Shown here: piece after piece, positions 1-8,061 of the stretch | Layout: every line of letters starts with the position of its first letter | Position numbering within the stretch: the stretch's first letter is position 1 | Assembly: GCF_000372745.1 (NCBI RefSeq) | Contig: NZ_KB889707.1 | Location: forward strand, 1 to 49,214 | Origin: Embleya scabrispora DSM 41855 | GTDB taxonomy: Bacteria > Actinomycetota > Actinomycetes > Streptomycetales > Streptomycetaceae | Length of the DNA: 49,214 nt | Reading direction: 5' to 3' | Made by a program: the position numbers and the translations under genes | Notes under the pieces: generated by a model | Database searches by the model: none | What the model saw: the letters and a program-made list of their open reading frames with translations, nothing else | What the model was told of the DNA's origin: nothing

Positions 1-162
1 TCGATGCGCTTCGGGCTCACCGACGGTCAGCCCAAGACGCTCGACGAGATCGGCAAGGTCTACGGGGTCACCCGGGAGCGGATCCGCCAGATCGAGTCGA
101 AGACCATGTCGAAGCTGCGCCACCCGTCCCGCTCCCAGGTGCTGCGCGACTACCTGGACTGA
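1..162 (+). CDS. hrdB: Principal RNA polymerase sigma factor, C-terminal end (partial)
   Basis: The window opens in frame inside this gene; only the last 53 codons are present. They encode sigma region 4.2, the helix-turn-helix that contacts the -35 promoter element. It includes [20 protein letters not shown] and a C-terminus ending RDYLD, both characteristic of the RpoD/HrdB group of primary (sigma-70 family) factors. The nearby DUF7455 and parE genes match the streptomycete hrdB neighbourhood as I remember it. The stop is TGA at 160-162 and a GC-rich hairpin follows. HrdB rather than a paralogue (HrdA/C/D) is inferred from context, because only the tail is visible. Confidence 0.9.
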   Translation, partial: SMRFGLTDGQPKTLDEIGKVYGVTRERIRQIESKTMSKLRHPSRSQVLRDYLD

Positions 163-203
163 GCCGGCGGCGCGGACCCGGCGGAGCGCACCGCACGACA
201 TCG

Positions 204-232
204 GCCCCGGATACACCATCCGGGGCTTTCGT
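204..232 (+). terminator. Terminator of the sigma factor gene
   Basis: A perfect 9-bp stem, GCCCCGGAT (204-212) against ATCCGGGGC (218-226), with a 5-nt loop. It starts 42 nt after the sigma factor stop and is followed by only a short T run (TTTC). Confidence 0.75.
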
Positions 233-337
233 GTGTGCGATTACCGAGGAAATCACCCGTTCGCACCGAGTGAGGGTTCCGCTCGGCCACGCTGGGGCAC
301 CGGCTTCTACCTGACGGTAGCCGGCGAGAGGTTCCCC

Positions 338-1195
338 ATGATGGTGCGAGCGCCCGAGCGGAACAGACGCAGCAGTTTCCGGCGGTACACACGAGGACCG
401 ATGGTCGCCCTTGCCGCGGCCGTGACGGCGGCGGTCCTGACCGGCGCCATGCCTTCGGGACCTCCGCGCGTGGTGGTCGGCGGGATTCCCGCGGACACCG
501 CGACCTATCCGTGGGCGGTGGCCCTGTCCAGTCGGGCCGAGTACGGCTCCGCACGATCGGGGCAGTTCTGCGGCGGCACGCTGATCGCGCCCACCAAGGT
601 GCTGACCGCCGCGCACTGCATGTACGACGCGAACGGCAAGCGGGACGACCGCCCGGACCTGAAAGTGATCCAGGGGCGGACCGACCTGCGCAGCACGAAG
701 GGCCGGGAGGTGGTGGTCGGCAAGGTGTACGTGAATCCGGACTTCGATCCGGGGCGGATCCTGGGCGACTGGGCGGTGCTCACCCTCCACGAGCCGCTCG
801 ACAGCGGCGTCGCGTCGATGGTCGAACAGGGCGCGGACGTCTACGCGAGCGGGTCCGCGTCGACCGTGATCGGGTGGGGTGACACCACGGGACTCGGCGA
901 CTACTCCTCGACACTGCGACAGGTCACCGTGCCATTGGTGTCCGATGCGGCCTGTGGGACCGCGTACCCGGGCGGGCGGTTCGGGACGTACGACGCCACC
1001 GCGATGGTGTGCGCCGGTGAGCGGCAGGGCGGCAAGGACGCGTGCAGCGCGGACAGCGGCGGCCCGCTCCTGGTGGGCGGTCGGGTCGCCGGGATCGTCT
1101 CGTGGGGCGACGGATGTGCCCTGCCGGGCAAACCGGGTGTCTATACCCGGGTCGCCACGTTCGCCCGGGACATCCGGGATGCCGCCGGATTGTGA
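338..1195 (+). CDS. Secreted trypsin-like serine protease (S1 family)
   Basis: 285-aa chymotrypsin-fold protease. The catalytic triad reads as His93 (LTAAHC), Asp144 (GDWAVL) and Ser240 (ACSADSGGP). Asp234, six residues before the serine, is the S1-pocket aspartate that gives cleavage after Lys/Arg. An Arg-rich N-terminus followed by an Ala/Val-rich stretch (about residues 17-40) looks like a signal peptide. RVVVGG at 44-49 is the likely activation junction, with one Val more than the usual R-VVGG. The ATG at 338 is chosen because GAGAGG lies 6 nt upstream; the frame stays open further upstream but without a ribosome site. Expected to be exported and activated by proteolysis. Monocistronic, ending in a strong hairpin shared with the convergent DUF7455 gene. 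Confidence 0.88.
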   Translation: MMVRAPERNRRSSFRRYTRGPMVALAAAVTAAVLTGAMPSGPPRVVVGGIPADTATYPWAVALSSRAEYGSARSGQFCGGTLIAPTKVLTAAHCMYDANGKRDDRPDLKVIQGRTDLRSTKGREVVVGKVYVNPDFDPGRILGDWAVLTLHEPLDSGVASMVEQGADVYASGSASTVIGWGDTTGLGDYSSTLRQVTVPLVSDAACGTAYPGGRFGTYDATAMVCAGERQGGKDACSADSGGPLLVGGRVAGIVSWGDGCALPGKPGVYTRVATFARDIRDAAGL

Positions 1196-1251
1196 GGGAT
1201 ATCACGCCTCTCGATGGCGCCGACCACCCCGTCGGTGAGCACGACAGACGC

Positions 1252-1283
1252 CGATGGCGGCCACCTCGCGGTGGCCGCCATCG
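1252..1283. terminator. Bidirectional terminator between protease and DUF7455 genes
   Basis: A perfect 14-bp stem, CGATGGCGGCCACC (1252-1265) with its complement at 1270-1283, closed by the loop TCGC. It sits between two convergent genes. There is no T tract, as is common in actinomycetes. Confidence 0.8.
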
Positions 1284-1327
1284 GCGCGATGTCTGCTCGT
1301 CGGGGTCTCAGAGGGTCGGCTGTCTGG

Positions 1328-1558
1328 TCAGTTGTCGTCGTCCGGTGCGGTAACGGGGACCGCCGTGAGGCGGTCGGTCTCGTCCTGTATCTCCACGGCC
1401 ACCTTCCGAAGTTCTGGCTCGAACTTGCGGGCGTGGTGCGCACAGAACAGCAGTTCGCCGCCGCTGGAAAGGACAACCCGAAGGTATGCCTGGGCGCCGC
1501 ACCGATCACAACGGTCGGCGGCCGTCAACGGACTGGCGGGTGTCAGAACCGAATTCAC
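1328..1558 (-). CDS. Small zinc-ribbon-like protein, DUF7455 family
   Basis: 76-aa protein with a CDRCGAQA motif and a later CAHHARKFEP segment, giving Cys, Cys, Cys and His residues arranged like a small zinc-binding fold. It ends in an acidic tail (PDDDN). This family is found beside hrdB and parE in streptomycetes; its function is unknown. The GTG start at 1558 is preceded by AGAGG about 6 nt upstream. It is transcribed divergently from parE across a 385-bp gap and converges on the protease gene. Confidence 0.82.
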   Translation of the reverse strand: MNSVLTPASPLTAADRCDRCGAQAYLRVVLSSGGELLFCAHHARKFEPELRKVAVEIQDETDRLTAVPVTAPDDDN

Positions 1559-1943
1559 GTCGCCTCTTCTCTACTCGACGAAGCCTTCATCGATGTCCAA
1601 CATCAAATCAGCCTCGAACGTTCCCGGGGTGATCGTGTCATGTTCAACAGCTTCTCGGCACACCCCTTCTGCAACTCATTCCTTGTGCATAGGACGTGCC
1701 CTGTGCGCGTACGGTTCATGCCGGCCACCCGATCGGGTGGTCGAAGATGTGTTCGGATGCCGGCTAGGATGCGGCGGCGAGCCGTCGCCGGGCTGTCTTC
1801 CGGCCCCGGTAGCCTTGCTCTCCGGCGCGACGGGGGTGATCAGCGGGCCCGATTTCATGGGCTCGGACACCGCCGCGCGCCGTACGGATCGACGCGTTAC
1901 GCGGCGATTCGACTACGCGACTACATGCGAGGAGTTGCACCGC
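1559..1943. other. Divergent intergenic region upstream of parE
   Basis: 385 bp between the divergent DUF7455 and parE genes with no convincing coding frame. Two -10-like hexamers point toward parE: TAGGAT at 1765-1770 and TAGCCT at 1809-1814. A short GC-rich hairpin lies between them. The parE ribosome-binding site (GAGGAG, 1929-1934) is at the right edge. Promoter assignment is by pattern only. Confidence 0.4.
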
Positions 1944-4064
1944 GTGACCGCCCAGACGACCGCGCAGTCCACCGCGCTCCTGGCGGGCGAGCCCGACCAC
2001 TCGAACTACACCGCGCGGCATCTCCTCGTTCTCGAGGGTCTTGACGCGGTCCGCAAACGGCCCGGCATGTACATCGGCTCCACCGACAGTCGGGGCCTGA
2101 TGCACTGTCTGTGGGAGATCATCGACAACTCGGTGGACGAGGCCCTCGGGGGCTTCGGCGACCGGATCGAGGTGCTCCTGCACGCTGACGGCTCGGTGGA
2201 GGTTCGGGACAACGGTCGCGGTATCCCCGTCGACGTGGAGCCCAAGACCGGCCTGTCCGGTGTCGAGGTCGTCATGACCAAGCTGCACGCAGGCGGCAAG
2301 TTCGGCGGCGGATCCTATGCCGCCTCCGGCGGCCTCCACGGCGTCGGCGCCTCCGTGGTCAACGCCCTGTCCGCCCGACTCGACGTCGAGGTGGACCGCA
2401 GCGGGCACACCCACGCCATCTCGTTCCGCCGCGGCGTGCCCGGCGAGTTCGCCGCCCTCGGCGCCGACGCTCCGTTCAGTGCCGGTAACGGGCTGCGTAA
2501 AATCAAGAAGATCTCCAAGGCCAAGGCCGGCACTCGGGTTCGCTATTGGGCGGACCGGCAGATCTTCCTCAAGGACGCCGCGCTCGACCTGGAATCGCTG
2601 TACGCGCGCGCCCGCCAGACCGCCTTCCTTGTGCCCGGACTCACTATCGTTGTTCGCGACGAGCGTAATGGTGCGAATCCGGGCGAAGTGGATGAACAGG
2701 TCTTTCACTACTCCGGCGGGATCAGCGAGTTCTGTGAATACCTCGCTCCCGACCGCGCGCTCTGCGACGTGTTGCGCTTCACCGGCTCCGGCACCTTCAA
2801 GGAAACCGTGCCGGTGCTCGACGAGCAGGGGCACATGGTGCCCACCGAGGTCCAGCGCGAGCTGGGCGTGGACGTGGCGCTGCGCTGGGGCACGGGGTAC
2901 GACTCGACCCTGCGCTCCTTCGTCAACATCATCGCCACGCCCAAGGGCGGCACCCACGTCGCCGGGTTCGACCAGGCGCTTCGGCGCACGGTCAACGACG
3001 TGCTGCGTTCGACCAAGCTGCTGCGCGTGGCCGAGGACGACATCACCAAGGACGACGCGACCGAGGGCCTGACCGCCGTGGTCACCGTGCGGCTGGCCGA
3101 GCCGCAGTTCGAGGGGCAGACCAAGGAGGTGCTGGGCACCTCGGCCGCCGCGCGGATCGTGCAGAACGTGGTGTCCAAGGAACTCAAGGCGTTCCTGACC
3201 TCCACGGCGCGCGACCACAAGGCGCAGTCGCGCGCCGTCCTGGAGAAGGTCGTCTCGGCGGCCCGCACCCGGATCGCCGCGCGGCAGCACAAGGAGGCCC
3301 AGCGGCGCAAAACGGCCCTGGAGACCTCGGCGCTGCCGGCCAAGCTGGCCGACTGCCGCAGCGACGACGTCGACCGCAGCGAGTTGTTCATCGTCGAGGG
3401 CGACTCGGCGCTGGGCACCGCCAAGCTCGCGCGCAACTCGGAGTTCCAGGCCCTGCTGCCGATTCGGGGCAAGATCCTGAACGTGCAGAAGGCGTCCGTC
3501 TCGGACATGCTCAAGAACGCCGAATGCGCCGCGATCATCCAGGTCATAGGCGCGGGCTCCGGGCGTACGTTCGACATCGACCAGGCCCGCTACGGCAAGA
3601 TCATCTTCATGGCGGACGCCGACGTCGACGGCTCGCACATCCGCTGCCTGCTGCTCACCCTCTTCCAGCGCTACATGCGCCCGATGGTCGAGGCCGGCCG
3701 GGTCTTCGCCGCGGTTCCGCCGCTGCACCGGATCGAGCTGTCCCGGCCCAAGAAGGGTCAGGACAAGTACGTCTACACGTACTCGGACGCCGAGCTGAAG
3801 CGCACCCTGCTGGAGTACCAGCGCAAGGGCATCGCCTGGAAGGACCCGGTCCAGCGGTACAAGGGTCTGGGCGAGATGGACGCCGACCAGCTCGCGGAGA
3901 CCACGGTCGATCCCCGGCACCGCACACTGCGCCGGATCAACCTGGGCGACCTGGAGGCGGCCGAGCGTGTGTTCGACCTGCTGATGGGCAACGAGGTGGC
4001 GCCGCGCAAGGAATTCATCACCAACTCCGCGTCGCTGCTCGACCGCTCGCGGATCGACGTCTGA
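1944..4064 (+). CDS. parE: DNA topoisomerase IV subunit B (type IIA, GyrB/ParE family)
   Basis: 706-aa ATPase subunit of a type IIA topoisomerase, which pairs with ParC to decatenate replicated chromosomes. The GHKL ATPase domain shows Glu58/Asn62 (WEIIDNSVDEA), DNGRGIP around residue 90 and the glycine-rich GGLHGVGAS lid. The transducer domain follows. The TOPRIM domain has the catalytic Glu485 (VEGDSA) and the metal aspartates in MADADVDGS near 558-562. The C-terminal YKGLGEMDADQL motif is also present. The GTG at 1944 is chosen for GAGGAG 9 nt upstream; an in-frame extension upstream has no family similarity. Calling it ParE rather than GyrB rests on the length, on a ParC-type gene 4 kb away on the opposite strand, and on the hrdB neighbourhood. 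A textbook UUCG-loop terminator follows. Confidence 0.93.
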   Translation: MTAQTTAQSTALLAGEPDHSNYTARHLLVLEGLDAVRKRPGMYIGSTDSRGLMHCLWEIIDNSVDEALGGFGDRIEVLLHADGSVEVRDNGRGIPVDVEPKTGLSGVEVVMTKLHAGGKFGGGSYAASGGLHGVGASVVNALSARLDVEVDRSGHTHAISFRRGVPGEFAALGADAPFSAGNGLRKIKKISKAKAGTRVRYWADRQIFLKDAALDLESLYARARQTAFLVPGLTIVVRDERNGANPGEVDEQVFHYSGGISEFCEYLAPDRALCDVLRFTGSGTFKETVPVLDEQGHMVPTEVQRELGVDVALRWGTGYDSTLRSFVNIIATPKGGTHVAGFDQALRRTVNDVLRSTKLLRVAEDDITKDDATEGLTAVVTVRLAEPQFEGQTKEVLGTSAAARIVQNVVSKELKAFLTSTARDHKAQSRAVLEKVVSAARTRIAARQHKEAQRRKTALETSALPAKLADCRSDDVDRSELFIVEGDSALGTAKLARNSEFQALLPIRGKILNVQKASVSDMLKNAECAAIIQVIGAGSGRTFDIDQARYGKIIFMADADVDGSHIRCLLLTLFQRYMRPMVEAGRVFAAVPPLHRIELSRPKKGQDKYVYTYSDAELKRTLLEYQRKGIAWKDPVQRYKGLGEMDADQLAETTVDPRHRTLRRINLGDLEAAERVFDLLMGNEVAPRKEFITNSASLLDRSRIDV

Positions 4065-4088
4065 GCACACCGGACCGCCGGTCGTGCG

Positions 4089-4130
4089 CCGGGCCCGAAG
4101 GGATTCGTCCCTTCGGGCCCGGCTTTTTTC
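4089..4130 (+). terminator. Intrinsic terminator of parE
   Basis: A perfect 15-bp stem (4089-4103 with 4108-4122) closed by a TTCG tetraloop and followed by CTTTTTT. This is the most canonical rho-independent terminator in the window. Confidence 0.95.
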
Positions 4131-4443
4131 ATGATCACGATCCGGGGCAAACAGTCCGTATATCTGCGATAGAAGGACGAATGTCACTCATTGGCGTGTG
4201 ACCGTCACCCCTCCCGTATCGCCGGGGCTCGGATCCTCGTTGGCCAGACGATTCCACGACGCATGGCGGAGCCAGGAGTGCGGCCGTGCCGGCGATTCAT
4301 CCGTACAGGTGAATCGTGCAGAACCTGGCCGTGCGGCCCGCGCCCGCTGCCCATGCTGAACACCGGTCCCATCGAACGCCTGTCTCGGGTGTCCGTTCGG
4401 GGCGAAATCGCGCGCGGTTCGGCAATCGACGAGGAGAGCTACG
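4131..4443 (+). other. Leader/promoter region of the DUF485-symporter operon
   Basis: About 310 bp without a credible gene. It contains a 24-bp interrupted palindrome (4293-4316, listed separately) and, just before the DUF485 start, the ribosome site GAGGAGAG. No clear -35/-10 pair could be chosen. Confidence 0.5.
4293..4316. promoter_or_regulatory. Candidate operator palindrome upstream of the symporter operon
   Basis: Arms CGATTCA (4293-4299) and TGAATCG (4310-4316) flank a 10-nt centre that itself contains the palindrome GTAC on the same axis. Ten of 12 half-site positions are complementary. It lies 128 nt before the DUF485 start. The binding protein is unknown. Confidence 0.45.
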
Positions 4444-4824
4444 GTGACGACCAGTTCGTACCGACCCACACCCACCCGGGGTGTGCCGTTCGGCGACCCG
4501 GAACCGGATTCGCGCGCGGACATCTATCTACGTGTGCAGGCGAGCCCGGAATTCCAGGAGATTCGGCGCCGCTATCGCGACTTCGTCTTCCCGATGTCGC
4601 TCGCGTTCCTCGCGTGGTACCTGCTGTACGTGTTCGCGTCCACCTTCGCGCGCGGCTTCATGGCGCACCGGATCCTGGGCGCGTTCAACATCGCGCTCGC
4701 CTTCGGTCTGCTCCAGTTCGCGAGCACGTTCCTGATCACGTGGTCGTACGCCCGCAACGCGCGCGGCAAACGCGACCGGTCCGCGCTCAACCTGCGGTGG
4801 GAGACCCAGGAGATGTTCCGGTGA
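4444..4824 (+). CDS. DUF485 domain membrane protein
   Basis: 126-aa protein with a soluble N-terminus (about 50 residues), a conserved VQASPEFQEIRRRYRDFVFP segment, and two hydrophobic helices around 50-70 and 80-100. This is the DUF485 signature. Members are typically encoded immediately upstream of acetate-type symporters and are assumed to be accessory to them; the biochemical role is unknown. Start GTG at 4444 has GGAGAG about 7 nt upstream. The TGA stop overlaps the GTG start of the next gene by 4 nt (GTGA), so the two are probably translationally coupled. Confidence 0.9.
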   Translation: MTTSSYRPTPTRGVPFGDPEPDSRADIYLRVQASPEFQEIRRRYRDFVFPMSLAFLAWYLLYVFASTFARGFMAHRILGAFNIALAFGLLQFASTFLITWSYARNARGKRDRSALNLRWETQEMFR

Positions 4825-6434
4825 ACGGTGCCTACCTCGCGGCGGCCGGCGGCCACCGCGGCCTGACCGGCCTGCTGTTCGTGGTCTTCGTGGTGATCAC
4901 GCTCGGCATCACCGTGTGGGCCAGCCGGAACAACCGCACGGCCAACGACTTCTACGCCGGCGGGCGGGAGTTCTCCGCGTCCCAGAACGGGCTGGCCATC
5001 GCCGGCGACTACATGTCGGCGGCGTCCTTCCTGGGCATCGCCGGACTGATCGCGCTGTTCGGCTACGACGGCTTCCTGTACTCGATCGGCTTCCTGGTCG
5101 CGTGGCTGGTCGTGCTCATGCTCGTGGCCGAACTCGTGCGCAACTGCGGGCGGTTCACGATGGCCGACGTGGTCGCGTTCCGGATGAGCCGCAAGCCGGT
5201 GCGGACCGCGGCGGGGGCCGCGACGATCGTGGTGTCGATCTTCTACCTGATCGCCCAGATGGTCGGCGCGGGCACGCTGGTCGCCCTGCTCCTGGGCGAC
5301 ACGGGCGGTTCGGCGCAGACCTGGACGATCGTCGGCGTGGGCGCGCTGATGGTGGTCTACGTGACCTTCGGCGGGATGAAGGGCACCACCTGGATCCAGA
5401 TCGTCAAGGCGGTGCTGCTGCTCGGCGGCGCGATCCTGATGACGATCCTGGTCCTGCTGCGATTCCACTTCGACCTCGACGAGTTGCTGGACACCGCGGC
5501 GCACACCAGCGGCCACGGACAGCAGTTCCTCGAACCGGGTCTGAAGTACGGGAAGAATCTGACCAGTCGGCTGGACTTCATCAGCCTGGCGATCGCGCTG
5601 GTGCTCGGCACCGCGGGGCTTCCGCACATCCTGGTGCGGTTCTACACCGTGCCCACCGCGCGGGCCGCGCGGCACTCGGTGATGTGGGCGATCGCCCTGA
5701 TCGGCACGTTCTACCTGCTCACCATCGTGCTCGGATTCGGCGCCGCGGCGGTGCTCGGTTCGGACAAGATCCGCAAGTCGAACGCGGCCGGCAACACCGC
5801 GCTGCCGCTGCTCGCGGAGGAACTCGGCGGCGGGCCGGACTCGTTCGGTGGTGTGGTGCTGCTCGCGGTGATCGCGGCGGTGGCGTTCGCGACCATTCTG
5901 GCGGTGGTGGCCGGGCTGACGCTGGCCTCCTCGGCGTCCTTCGCGCACGACCTGTACACGAACGTGATCCGCAAGGAGGCGACCGACGAGAAGAGCGAAC
6001 TGCGGGCCGCCCGGCTCTCGGCGATCGTGATCGGCGGGATCGCGATCGGCCTGAGTCTGTCCGCGCAGAAGCTCAACGTCGCCTTCCTGGTCGCGCTCGC
6101 CTTCGCGGTCGCCGCCTCGGCCAATCTGCCCACGCTGCTGTACACCCTGTTCTGGCGGCGGTTCAACACCAACGGCACGGTCTGGGCGATCTACGGCGGG
6201 CTCGGCTCGGCGCTGGTGCTCGTGTTGTTCTCGCCGGTGGTCTCCGGAGGCAAGACCCCGCTGGTGACCGGGACCGACTTCCACTGGTTCCCGTTGGAGA
6301 ACCCGGGAATCGTGTCGATCCCGATCGGCTTCCTGTGCGGCTGGATCGGCACGCTGCGCTCGGACGACGAGGCGGACGCCGCCAAGTACGCCGAGATGGA
6401 GGTCCGTTCACTGACCGGGGCGGGCGCCTACTGA
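4821..6434 (+). CDS. actP: Sodium:solute symporter, cation/acetate symporter type
   Basis: 537-aa integral membrane protein of the SSS family with about 13 predicted hydrophobic helices. The N-terminal FYAGGREFSASQNGLAIAGDY motif followed by MSAASFLGIAG is typical of ActP/MctC monocarboxylate symporters. The likely role is Na+- or H+-coupled uptake of acetate or related short-chain acids; the exact substrate cannot be read from sequence. The GTG start at 4821 overlaps the DUF485 stop. Longer in-frame extensions upstream would run through the DUF485 gene and are rejected. The stop overlaps the stop of the convergent gene by 7 nt, so there is no space for a separate terminator. Confidence 0.88.
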   Translation: MNGAYLAAAGGHRGLTGLLFVVFVVITLGITVWASRNNRTANDFYAGGREFSASQNGLAIAGDYMSAASFLGIAGLIALFGYDGFLYSIGFLVAWLVVLMLVAELVRNCGRFTMADVVAFRMSRKPVRTAAGAATIVVSIFYLIAQMVGAGTLVALLLGDTGGSAQTWTIVGVGALMVVYVTFGGMKGTTWIQIVKAVLLLGGAILMTILVLLRFHFDLDELLDTAAHTSGHGQQFLEPGLKYGKNLTSRLDFISLAIALVLGTAGLPHILVRFYTVPTARAARHSVMWAIALIGTFYLLTIVLGFGAAAVLGSDKIRKSNAAGNTALPLLAEELGGGPDSFGGVVLLAVIAAVAFATILAVVAGLTLASSASFAHDLYTNVIRKEATDEKSELRAARLSAIVIGGIAIGLSLSAQKLNVAFLVALAFAVAASANLPTLLYTLFWRRFNTNGTVWAIYGGLGSALVLVLFSPVVSGGKTPLVTGTDFHWFPLENPGIVSIPIGFLCGWIGTLRSDDEADAAKYAEMEVRSLTGAGAY

Positions 6435-7375
6435 CGGTGTGTCAACAGGCGCGCCCGCATGCTCGTCGGGAGGCCCTCGTCCTTGCCGCAACTCTCCGGC
6501 CGGGCGGGGGCCTCCTTGTGGGCGTCCACCGCGACGGTCCAGGTGCGGCCGTCGATGTGATCGACCCGGACCGTCCAGCCGCCCTCGTCCTCCGCGCGCT
6601 CGTCGTAGACCGACAGCGCGTCGGCCCGGCGCTCGCCGCAGTCCGCGCGAACCGCGAGTTCGGCGGCCTGACCGGCCCGGGAGTAGGTGGCCCGGCCCCG
6701 GCAGCGATCCGGCGACATCTCGCCGCGTCGGGCGGCGGCGAGAACGGCGCGGGCCGACGTGGGGTCCAGGCGCCCGTACTGGTAGCCCTGGGGCAGTACG
6801 GCGGCGGTCGGGGCGAACCGGTGCCCGCCCAGGTGGCTGACCTCCCAGGTGGCCTCGGGGAAGCTCACGGCGAGCGCGGCGGCCAGCGGTCGGCCCGCGA
6901 CCGCGCAGCACCGGTCGCGCTTGCCGTTGGTGCAGATCAGCAGGAGCGGTTCGGCGGCCGACTCGCCCACCGAGGGTTCGGCCGGTCCGGCCAGCGCGGC
7001 CAGGTCGAGCGTGAGCAGGTCGGCGGCGGTGCGCACGCGCAGCCGGCGCAACCACGTGCCGCCGGGTTCGGTCCAGGCCAGGAAGGCGGTCCGGAGACCG
7101 TCCGCGGCGCGGTCGCTCCTCTCGCTCCCGGGGCCCGCCTCGTCCGGGCGGCGGCTCGCCTCGTCCGGCCGACGGATGAGCGCGGCGCGGAAACCGGCCC
7201 GCCCGGCCCGCTCGTCCAACTCCGCGCCCACCCCGTCGTCGAGCCCGCGACTGCCGGTCAGCGCCTTGGCGGCCCACGGCCCGGGGTGCTCGACGAGCAG
7301 CCAGCCGCGCGCGGTCGAAGCGGTGCCGGCCATCGGCTCGGCGAGTTCGTGCGAGAGAAAGACGCAGGTTTCCAC
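6428..7375 (-). CDS. Sucrase/ferredoxin-like family protein (thioredoxin-like ferredoxin fold)
   Basis: 315-aa protein of the sucrase/ferredoxin-like group. Recognisable elements are an N-terminal Cys followed by LAEPMAGTAS, the GWLLVEHPGPWAAKAL stretch, the CTNGKRDRCCA motif in the middle (thioredoxin-like 2Fe-2S ferredoxin type cysteines), SHLGGHRFAPT, and a later CRGRATYSRAGQAAE. The physiological role in actinomycetes is unknown; cysteine spacing suggests Fe-S binding. Two GTG starts are possible: 7375 (used here, giving the usual short N-terminus before the first Cys) or 7399, eight codons earlier; neither has a clear ribosome site. It converges on the symporter with a 7-nt stop overlap and is divergent from the HD gene. 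Confidence 0.8.
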   Translation of the reverse strand: METCVFLSHELAEPMAGTASTARGWLLVEHPGPWAAKALTGSRGLDDGVGAELDERAGRAGFRAALIRRPDEASRRPDEAGPGSERSDRAADGLRTAFLAWTEPGGTWLRRLRVRTAADLLTLDLAALAGPAEPSVGESAAEPLLLICTNGKRDRCCAVAGRPLAAALAVSFPEATWEVSHLGGHRFAPTAAVLPQGYQYGRLDPTSARAVLAAARRGEMSPDRCRGRATYSRAGQAAELAVRADCGERRADALSVYDERAEDEGGWTVRVDHIDGRTWTVAVDAHKEAPARPESCGKDEGLPTSMRARLLTHRQ

Positions 7376-7489
7376 GACTGTGCACCGTATAGCTTGCACC
7401 CGCCGCCCGGCCTGATCGGCCCCGCCCCGAGCGCCCGGATCCGGTGATCCCGGTACGGTTGTTGCACACGGTAACGATGGGAGGCGGCC

Positions 7490-7963
7490 ATGCCCCAGGG
7501 ACGGCCCGACGGGAGAGCGGCGATAGCCGGCTTCACGTTGGACGACGCGGTGGCGCTCGCCAGGGCCGCGCACGACGGTCAGTTGGACAAGGGCGGTCAC
7601 CCGTACATCACGCACCCGCTGCGGGTGATGCGGAAGGTCGAGGGCACCTACACGCAGATGGCGGCGGTGCTGCACGACGTGATCGAGGACACACCGGTGG
7701 GCGCGGACGACCTGCGCGCGGCCGGCGTGCCGGAGCGGGTGGTGGCCGCGGTGATCGCGCTGTCCAAGCTGCCCGGCGAACCGCTGGAGGTCAGCATCGC
7801 GCGCGCGGCGGCGGACCCGATCGCGCTCGTGGTCAAGCGGGCGGACATCGCGGACAACCGCTCCGAGGCCCGGCTGGGCCAGCTCGACGCACCGACGCAG
7901 GTGCGGTTGCGGAGCAAGTACGCGCGCTCGATCGAGCTCCTCGAGGAGTTCGCCGCACGCTGA
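7490..7963 (+). CDS. Small HD-domain protein resembling the RelA/SpoT hydrolase domain
   Basis: 157-aa stand-alone HD-domain protein. Its motifs match the (p)ppGpp hydrolase domain of RSH enzymes: His42 in YITHPLRV, His62-Asp63 in LHDVIEDT (with the catalytic Glu66-Asp67 pair) and Asp119 in KRADIADN. No synthetase, TGS or ACT domain is present. The length fits MESH1-like small alarmone hydrolases, which also act on other substrates such as NADPH, so the true substrate is open. The ATG at 7490 is 5 nt after GGGAGG. A TACGGT -10-like box lies at 7454-7459. It is single-gene, ending in a hairpin shared with parC. Confidence 0.82.
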   Translation: MPQGRPDGRAAIAGFTLDDAVALARAAHDGQLDKGGHPYITHPLRVMRKVEGTYTQMAAVLHDVIEDTPVGADDLRAAGVPERVVAAVIALSKLPGEPLEVSIARAAADPIALVVKRADIADNRSEARLGQLDAPTQVRLRSKYARSIELLEEFAAR

Positions 7964-8012
7964 GGCCGGCGCGGTGCGCCCGGCGACGGAACGACGAGAC
8001 GACGGAACGGGA

Positions 8013-8047
8013 GAGGCCCCCGTAGCGAGGGACGCTGCGGGGGCCTC
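8013..8047. terminator. Bidirectional terminator between HD and parC genes
   Basis: Stem GAGGCCCCCG (8013-8022) with CGGGGGCCTC (8038-8047), plus an inner AGCG/CGCT helix (8024-8027 with 8033-8036). Confidence 0.82.
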
Positions 8048-8061
8048 GTCGATGGGTCGAC

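Noticed and set aside
1764-4187. Long open frame (about 807 codons) on the minus strand opposite parE
   Set aside because: Its protein is low-complexity His/Arg/Gly-rich sequence with no family character; it is the usual antisense opening created by GC-biased codons in the real parE.
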